This document shows positions 7,609 through 8,414 of a stretch of DNA of 8,414 nucleotides, piece by piece. Made by a program: the position numbers and the translations under genes. Positions within the stretch are counted from its first letter, which is position 1; each line of letters starts with the position of its first letter. This DNA comes from JBIKLM01 sp044375105 (GTDB taxonomy: Bacteria; Planctomycetota; UBA1135; GCA-002686595): the NCBI GenBank assembly GCA_044375105.1, contig JBILNK010000182.1:1-8414 (forward strand). The letters are read 5' to 3'. Below the pieces are notes generated by a model. It worked only from the letters and a program-made list of their open reading frames with translations, was not told where the DNA came from and searched no databases.

Positions 7609-8114
7609 CAGCCTTTCTGGATCAGGAACAGGGGCTGTCCGAACTCGACCGGCTCGGCGTTCTGGACCAGGACTTCGAGCACCGTGCCCTCGACCTCGGC
7701 CTTGATCTCGTTCATCACCTTCATGGCCTCGATGATGCAGACCGTGGTGTCCTCCTTGATGCGCTTGCCGGGCTCGACGAAGGCGTCGGAATCGGGGGAG
7801 GGCTTGCGATAGAAGGTGCCCACCATAGGACTCTTGAACACGAAGGCACCCGGCGGCAGGTTGGCGGGAACGGCCGGCCGGGCGCCCGGCTCGACCGCCG
7901 GGGCGGCCCCTACCGCGCCAGGGAAACCGGCGGCCGGAAGCGGGGCCGGGCTCGACCCGCCTTGCATCACGTGCACCAGCGGGCCGGCTTGGCCGGCGTT
8001 GGCCCCGCGCTTCAGGCGCACCTTGAGGCCGTTGGCGCTGTCGTCGATCTCGAGCTCGGTGAGCTCGGCACGCTTCATCAGCCGGGCGAGCTCGTGGATG
8101 GTCTTGAGGTCCAT
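7608..8114 (-). CDS. accB: Acetyl-CoA carboxylase biotin carboxyl carrier protein
   Basis: AccB carries the biotin that AccC carboxylates and the carboxyltransferase then uses to make malonyl-CoA. The protein has 168 residues from the ATG at 8114-8112. The N-terminal part MDLKTIHELARLMKRAELTE is the usual helix followed by the EIDDSANGLKVRLKR strands, which fixes the start; the frame is open further up but that part has no homology I recognise. A Pro/Ala/Gly-rich linker covers about 45-90. The biotinyl domain has SPMVGTFYRKPSPDSDAFV (95-113), with the thumb loop of bacterial AccB proteins, and the biotin site EAMKVMNEI with Lys132. The final part LEVLVQNAEPVEFGQPLF is typical. A biotin ligase, not in this window, must modify Lys132. 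It is the first gene of the accB-accC pair and lies 97 bases after moaC. The bases before the ATG (CACCCACCCACGC) have no Shine-Dalgarno. Confidence 0.96.
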
Positions 8115-8144
8115 GCGTGGGTGGGTGCCGTGCGGCGCCGAGGC

Positions 8145-8173
8145 AGGATAGCGAGCCAGACCCGTGGGCCTAA
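8145..8173 (-). promoter_or_regulatory. Weak candidate promoter for accB-accC
   Basis: On the minus strand TTAGGC (8173-8168) and TATCCT (8150-8145) are 17 bases apart. The second matches four of six positions of the -10 consensus, but the first matches only two of the -35. A start about 7 bases downstream would give a leader of about 24 bases before the accB ATG. A small GGGC/GCCC hairpin (8174-8184) just upstream could belong to the end of moaC. This is the only candidate in the 97-base moaC-accB gap, and the pair may simply be co-transcribed with moaC. Confidence 0.22.
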
Positions 8174-8211
8174 GGGCAAAGCCCGGAGCCTCCCGGGACG
8201 CGCCCTCCCGT

Positions 8212-8414
8212 TCAGGGGGTGGATGCCTGCCCCGCGCCGCCGTCGGCGCGGTAGCTCCCCGACTTGCCGCCCTGCTTTTCCACCAGCTCCACGGCCTCGA
8301 TGCGCACGGCCTTCGAGAGGCCCTTGACCATGTCATAGACCGTCAGAGCCGCCACGGTTGCGGCGGTCAGGGCCTCCATCTCGACCCCGGTCGCCGCTCG
8401 GCACGCAGCGCTCG
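8212..8414 (-). CDS. moaC: Cyclic pyranopterin monophosphate synthase, C-terminal part
   Basis: MoaC turns 3',8-cyclo-7,8-dihydro-GTP (made by MoaA) into cyclic pyranopterin monophosphate, the first stable intermediate of molybdenum cofactor synthesis; it is a cytosolic oligomer. Only the last 66 residues are visible because the gene enters from the window edge. They include TGVEMEALTAATVAALTVYDM, the most conserved block of the family. Asp27 and Lys30 of the fragment (YDMVK) match the catalytic Asp128 and Lys131 of E. coli MoaC. The family's end motif EKQGGKSGSYR is at 45-55, and a short GADGG-like tail adds about 11 residues. The stop is TGA at 8214-8212. It lies on the same strand as accB, 97 bases upstream; I know of no functional link between the two. 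The frame is too short to be seen by a search that needs an in-window start codon. Confidence 0.92.
   Translation of the reverse strand, partial: SAACRAATGVEMEALTAATVAALTVYDMVKGLSKAVRIEAVELVEKQGGKSGSYRADGGAGQASTP

Noticed and set aside
8115..8336. A longer AccB with about 74 extra N-terminal residues
   Set aside because: The extra part overlaps moaC in another frame and has no homology I recognise. MDLKTIHELARLMK is the normal AccB N-terminus.

Overview
The window is a GC-rich bacterial segment in which every supported gene lies on the minus strand, so it reads from high to low coordinates: moaC (3' part) - accB - accC - [structured gap] - FecR-like lipoprotein - [402-base gap] - UDP-glucuronate decarboxylase - glmS - UDP-glucuronate 4-epimerase-like gene - [383-base gap] - glucose-1-phosphate thymidylyltransferase-like gene (5' part). 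The predicted lipoprotein (lipobox LASC) and the nucleotide-sugar genes point to a double-membraned bacterium. The AccC wording (for example NAHFAEVCRSC and FIEVNARIQVEH) reminds me of Planctomycetota and relatives, but this lineage guess is low confidence and made from memory.

Region 6247-8414 is housekeeping. The end of moaC (molybdopterin synthesis) is followed after 97 bases by accB and accC, the biotin carboxyl carrier and biotin carboxylase of acetyl-CoA carboxylase. These two share one base (TGATG), so they are probably co-translated.

Region 4975-6246 holds a FecR-like predicted lipoprotein of uncertain start. Just upstream lies the most striking non-coding signal in the window. A 12-bp hairpin (6136-6172) abuts a 158-base inverted repeat (5980-6137) with 28 pairable positions, and in both the only non-Watson-Crick pairs become G-U wobbles in the minus-strand RNA.

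Region 1-4572 is a nucleotide-sugar cluster. The UXS-type decarboxylase should make UDP-xylose from UDP-glucuronate. GlmS makes glucosamine-6-phosphate, the entry to UDP-GlcNAc. The epimerase most likely makes UDP-galacturonate from UDP-glucuronate. The nucleotidyltransferase probably makes dTDP-glucose. Together they could supply xylose, GlcNAc, galacturonate and deoxyhexose precursors for a surface polysaccharide or lipopolysaccharide, although no glycosyltransferase or transporter is in view. The decarboxylase and glmS are 3 bases apart and the epimerase follows 57 bases later, so these three look like an operon.

Most starts have no visible Shine-Dalgarno sequence and instead have a C-rich stretch right before the ATG. 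No tRNA, rRNA, CRISPR, insertion sequence or glmS ribozyme was seen. I see no clear new defence or mobile system here; the candidate for something undescribed is the RNA-like element upstream of the lipoprotein gene.
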